A stretch of DNA of 10,212 nucleotides from Gammaproteobacteria bacterium (GTDB lineage: Bacteria > Pseudomonadota > Gammaproteobacteria > Comchoanobacterales > Comchoanobacteraceae): contig JAURNZ010000007.1 of the NCBI GenBank assembly GCA_030829925.1, forward strand, positions 1 to 10,212. The letters run 5' to 3'. Below are positions 7,564-10,212 of the stretch, piece by piece. The notes beneath the pieces are model-generated. The model saw only the letters and a program-made list of their open reading frames with translations, did no database searches and was not told the DNA's origin. The translations under genes were made by a program, and so were the position numbers. Every line of letters starts with the position of its first letter. Positions within the stretch are counted from its first letter, which is position 1.

Positions 7564-7592
7564 ATCGTATCTAATTTTTTTTAAAATACCAA
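7564..7592 (-). promoter_or_regulatory. Candidate promoter of the hydrolase/MurF-like pair
   Basis: On the minus strand TTGGTA (7592-7587) and TACGAT (7569-7564) are separated by 17 bp, each matching 4 of 6 consensus bases. The -10 box ends only 6 nt before the hydrolase ATG, so transcription from it would start at or beside the start codon. A weak candidate. Confidence 0.25.
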
Positions 7593-7607
7593 GGTTTTAA
7601 AGATCAT

Positions 7608-7635
7608 TTGCTTGAAACAAACTTAATTATATATT
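7608..7635 (+). promoter_or_regulatory. Candidate promoter of the Ddl-like gene
   Basis: TATATT (7630-7635) matches 5 of 6 bases of a -10 box. The best-placed -35 element is TTGCTT (7608-7613), a poor match at 16 bp spacing. This would give a leader of about 50 nt before the ATG at 7691. The whole 133-bp divergent region (7558-7690) must hold control sites for both directions. Confidence 0.3.
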
Positions 7636-7690
7636 GCGGAAGATCGTCGGATTAACTTATGATGTGGGTAGGGAATGAAGCATAAAACAG

Positions 7691-8836
7691 ATGAGTCAAA
7701 GAAAAGTAGCTATTTTATTCGGTGGTGTGTCACCAGAGCACGATGTTAGTATTTTAACAGGAGTTCAGGCTTTTTATGCCCTTGATCAAGGGTGTTATGA
7801 GGCAGTTCCTGTATATATTGATCAAGCTGGCCGATGGTGGTCGGGTGATGCTTTAATCAAGCATCACGATAAGATTGTCAATGGATGTGATTTCAAGGGA
7901 GTGAAAGAAGTTAGTCTTGGGCAGGGCGGACTCTATTCAGGCGGCAAGCGTGTTATGACTGTTGATGTCTGTTTGATTGCGCTTCATGGCGGTGATGGTG
8001 AGGATGGTACCATTCAGGGTTTGTGTGAGATGAATCAAATGCCATATACCGGCATGCGCCGGACTGGGGCCACTGTAGCGATGAATAAGTGGTTAACAAA
8101 AAAAACATTGAGTGCGCAGGGTGTGGATGTTTTGCCAGACCATCTGTTTCGAAAATTACAAAACAATGCTTTCTATTCAATGGAGCAACTCAAATCATTA
8201 AATATAAGCTATCCTGTTTGCGTCAAGCCATGCTCGTTAGGGAGTAGTGTTGGTGTGGGATTTGCGAATGATGATGAGACGCTGCATGCTTTATTGTTAG
8301 ATTTGTTTGATTATGATGAGGCTGTTCTTGTTGAGCCTGCTGTCCAATCTCTCAAAGAATTTAATGTTTCTGTTTTAAAAAATGACCAAGGATTAATTGA
8401 GTTGTCAGCAATTGAATCACCAAAAACAGAGGCTTGGTTAGATTTTGATCAAAAGTACTGTCAGGGCGGTGGGTCTAAAAAACAATCTGCTCATGGCTTG
8501 ATAAACCTATCAAGAGATTTTTCACCAAAAATGCCAAAAGCAATGAAAGATGCTTTGATTGAGTCAGCAAAAATTGCTTTTGAGTCACTGGGTGGCTATG
8601 GCGCGCCACGTATTGATTTTATTGCAGATATGACTCAAAAGAAAATTTGGTTTAATGAAATCAATGCCAATCCAGGATCTTTTGGATACTATCTTTGGGC
8701 GGCAAAAGATCAATGCCATGGTTATGTTTGGTTGTTAAATCATTTACTAGATGAAGCAATCGAAACATTTATGACGGATGTTCAAGAAAGTCCTGTCCCC
8801 AAATCTGCTCGATTATTTAAGCGAAACTCAGCTTGA
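7691..8836 (+). CDS. D-alanine-D-alanine ligase-like ATP-grasp enzyme
   Basis: At 381 residues this has the full Ddl layout: GGVSPEHDVS (11-20, with the Glu that binds the first D-Ala), LHGGDGEDGTIQG (98-110), the ATP-grasp segment KPCSLGSSVGVG (179-190), a lid loop at about 249-270 that keeps the DFDQKY Tyr, RIDF (307-310) and the metal-binding NEINANPG (322-329). Ddl joins two D-alanines for MurF. The unusual part is the end of the last motif: E. coli DdlB has SHSL, whose Ser281 helps bind the second D-Ala carboxylate, while this protein has GYYL (332-335), placing Tyr334 there. The acceptor may therefore differ, or this may be a divergent Ddl branch. An upstream in-frame stop at 7676 fixes the ATG at 7691; the only ribosome-site candidate is a weak GAAG 10 nt away. 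It is divergent from the hydrolase/MurF-like pair. Confidence 0.82.
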   Translation: MSQRKVAILFGGVSPEHDVSILTGVQAFYALDQGCYEAVPVYIDQAGRWWSGDALIKHHDKIVNGCDFKGVKEVSLGQGGLYSGGKRVMTVDVCLIALHGGDGEDGTIQGLCEMNQMPYTGMRRTGATVAMNKWLTKKTLSAQGVDVLPDHLFRKLQNNAFYSMEQLKSLNISYPVCVKPCSLGSSVGVGFANDDETLHALLLDLFDYDEAVLVEPAVQSLKEFNVSVLKNDQGLIELSAIESPKTEAWLDFDQKYCQGGGSKKQSAHGLINLSRDFSPKMPKAMKDALIESAKIAFESLGGYGAPRIDFIADMTQKKIWFNEINANPGSFGYYLWAAKDQCHGYVWLLNHLLDEAIETFMTDVQESPVPKSARLFKRNSA

Positions 8837-8851
8837 CTATGCTGAATTTTT
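8828..8851 (+). terminator. Weak stem-loop at the end of the Ddl-like gene
   Basis: TCAGC (8828-8832) pairs with GCTGA (8841-8845) around an 8-nt loop that contains the stop codon, and AATTTTT follows. A 5-bp stem is short for intrinsic termination, so the Ddl-like transcript may continue into tRNA-His. Confidence 0.3.
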
Positions 8852-8861
8852 CGTGTTCAAT
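8833..8861 (+). promoter_or_regulatory. Candidate promoter of the tRNA-His/tRNA-Leu/tig unit
   Basis: TTGACT (8833-8838, 5 of 6) overlaps the stop codon of the Ddl-like gene, and TTCAAT (8856-8861, 4 of 6) follows after 17 bp. The start would fall near 8868, a few bases before tRNA-His, mirroring the short leader of the tRNA-Pro promoter. If the tRNA cluster was split by an insertion, the right half would need such a promoter. Confidence 0.35.
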
Positions 8862-8872
8862 CTAATAGTCAT

Positions 8873-8946
8873 GGTGAGCGTAGCTCAGTTGGTAGAGCCC
8901 CGGATTGTGATTCCGGTTGTCGTGGGTTCGAGTCCCATCGTTCACC
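8873..8946 (+). tRNA. tRNA-His (anticodon GTG)
   Basis: The gene includes the extra 5' G at position -1 that is particular to tRNA-His, opposite C73 (8946). The acceptor strands GTGAGCG and CGTTCAC pair with one G-T. The D stem is GCTC/GAGC, the anticodon stem CCGGA/TCCGG encloses TTGTGAT with anticodon GTG, and the T arm is GTGGG-TTCGAGT-CCCAT. CCA is not encoded. About 78 nt of AT-rich sequence separates it from tRNA-Leu; apart from a weak TTGGCA at 8968 I see no separate promoter there, so the two are probably co-transcribed. Confidence 0.97.
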
Positions 8947-9024
8947 CATCTTGCTTTGGTAATTATTTTGGCAACGCGATGTTTGTATTTATCGATATTT
9001 GTTGCTAATATTACCTAAGTATCT

Positions 9025-9106
<82 letters not shown>

Positions 9107-9134
9107 TTCATTTCAAAGGCTATGAGAGAAACAA

Positions 9135-10212
9135 ATGAGTTCATTAAATAAAAACGGTTTAAAATGTACTGCTCAACTTGATGTGAGTGCAGACGTTGCC
9201 GATAAAATACGTCAACAAAAAATTGAAGAGCTAAAGAAAAATATACAAGTTCCTGGTTACAGACCCAACAAAGTACCAAACTCATATATTATCAAACGAT
9301 TTGGTGATAATCTTGATAAAGACGTTCTAGAAGAAGTGGTTAACAAATCATTCGGTGAGCTTTTGGCTGAACATAAAGTTGTACCAGCTCATGAGCCAAA
9401 AGAAACCGTTGAATCTAAAGAAATTGGTAAGCCAATCAAAATCACATATGAGTTCGAATGTTTGCCACAATTTAAATTGGTTAACAAAGAAGATATACAA
9501 TTGGAAAAACCAGTTGTTGCTGCAACCGATGAATTAATTGAGAAAGAAATCAAATCATTAAAAGAAGAGTTTCCTGTCTGGGCAGCAACGAAAGATGTCG
9601 CCAAAGAGGGTGATAAAATCAAAATCAGCTACAAATGTAAAGTCGATGATAAGCCATTCAATGATGATGAGTTAATGAAAGCGGAAGCTGTTATAGGTAA
9701 GGAGACACTTTATCCTGACTTAGAGAAGAAGCTGGCTGGATTGAAATCAGGTGATGTTAAGAAAATTGATGTAAAATTCAAAAAAGATTATCCAAACCCA
9801 AGCTTAGCTGATAAGCAAGCTGAGTTTGATGTGACAGTGACTGAAGTAGAAAAAAGTAGTCCTACCAAATTAGATGAAGCATTTATTGAAAGAGCACTTG
9901 GGCAAAAGAAAACTGAAACAGAATTTAGAGCTGTTATCAAGGAACGTATTGAGAAACAAATTAAAGATATGCTTGATGTTGTCATGGTAGAGCGACTGCA
10001 GGATAGCATCATTGAAAAGTATGATTTTGATTTACCTGAAGCACTATTTAAGAATGAACTTGAAGCCCGTGCTAGTAGTAAATCTGATGATGAAAAAGAA
10101 AAAATGCTTACGTTGAAGATAGACAGCAAAGACAAAGACATCGTTGATATTGTGAAGGCACTACGTTTAGGTCTTGTGGCTGCTCAGTATTCTGAGGAAA
10201 ACAATATTGAAA
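9135..10212 (+). CDS. tig: Trigger factor (3' end outside the window)
   Basis: Trigger factor is the ribosome-bound chaperone that receives nascent chains at the exit tunnel. The first 359 residues are present; E. coli has 432, so about 70 are missing past the edge. The N-terminal ribosome-binding domain carries GYRPNKVP (41-48), the counterpart of the GFRxGKxP signature. The FKBP-like domain spans about 157-240, and the helical C-terminal chaperone domain starts at about 245. The FKBP pocket is altered: by ungapped alignment to E. coli, F168, E178 and F198 become Tyr166, Asn176 and Leu196, while Y221 and F233 are kept. Prolyl isomerase activity is probably weak or lost. An in-frame TGA at 9123 fixes the start at the ATG at 9135, with GAGAGA 5 nt before it. 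The gene follows tRNA-Leu, as in several other gammaproteobacteria. Confidence 0.95.
   Translation, partial: MSSLNKNGLKCTAQLDVSADVADKIRQQKIEELKKNIQVPGYRPNKVPNSYIIKRFGDNLDKDVLEEVVNKSFGELLAEHKVVPAHEPKETVESKEIGKPIKITYEFECLPQFKLVNKEDIQLEKPVVAATDELIEKEIKSLKEEFPVWAATKDVAKEGDKIKISYKCKVDDKPFNDDELMKAEAVIGKETLYPDLEKKLAGLKSGDVKKIDVKFKKDYPNPSLADKQAEFDVTVTEVEKSSPTKLDEAFIERALGQKKTETEFRAVIKERIEKQIKDMLDVVMVERLQDSIIEKYDFDLPEALFKNELEARASSKSDDEKEKMLTLKIDSKDKDIVDIVKALRLGLVAAQYSEENNIE

Noticed and set aside
8778..9008. A 76-codon plus-strand frame spanning the end of the Ddl-like gene and tRNA-His
   Set aside because: It overlaps a clear CDS and a clear tRNA, has no ribosome site and encodes nothing recognisable.
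9389..10141. Serine-rich minus-strand frames opposite tig
   Set aside because: They are antisense shadows of a well-supported trigger factor gene; the serine-rich composition is what such shadows look like.

Overview
This AT-rich window looks like a chromosomal segment of an intracellular or host-associated gammaproteobacterium of the Legionella/Coxiella type. Three points support this: an icmD-icmJ-icmB block of the Dot/Icm type IVB secretion system, a succinylase-pathway dapD, and Pro/Arg/His/Leu tRNA genes leading into tig (trigger factor). The proteins diverge enough from the versions I know that I would not name a genus.

Layout. On the minus strand, reading right to left, dapD (4930-4178) is followed by icmD/dotP, icmJ/dotN and icmB/dotO, tightly packed, with the icmB stop at 27. 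A possible next gene begins at the left edge (16-1), and its ribosome binding region lies in a hairpin. In Legionella icmC precedes icmD; here dapD takes that place. On the plus strand, tRNA-Pro(TGG) and tRNA-Arg(TCT) follow a perfect -10 box. Then comes a cassette of about 3.7 kb. A membrane-anchored MurF-like ligase and an alpha/beta hydrolase lie on the minus strand with an ATGA overlap. A Ddl-like ATP-grasp ligase lies divergently on the plus strand, 133 bp away. After it, tRNA-His(GTG), tRNA-Leu(TAG) and the 5' 359 codons of tig run to the right edge.

How the genes fit. IcmD, IcmJ and IcmB belong to one secretion machine: an inner-membrane component, a coupling-complex component and a cytoplasmic ATPase. 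DapD makes precursor for lysine and meso-diaminopimelate. The MurF-like/hydrolase/Ddl-like trio combines the two ligase types used to make and attach the D-Ala-D-Ala end of the peptidoglycan stem peptide. However, the MurF-like protein has membrane helices instead of the usual N-terminal domain, and the Ddl-like protein has a changed D-Ala2 pocket. I regard this trio as the best candidate here for an undescribed pathway. It also splits a tRNA-tig cluster that is contiguous in several other gammaproteobacteria.

No CRISPR array, insertion sequence or integrase was seen. No stretch longer than 300 bases lacks a gene.
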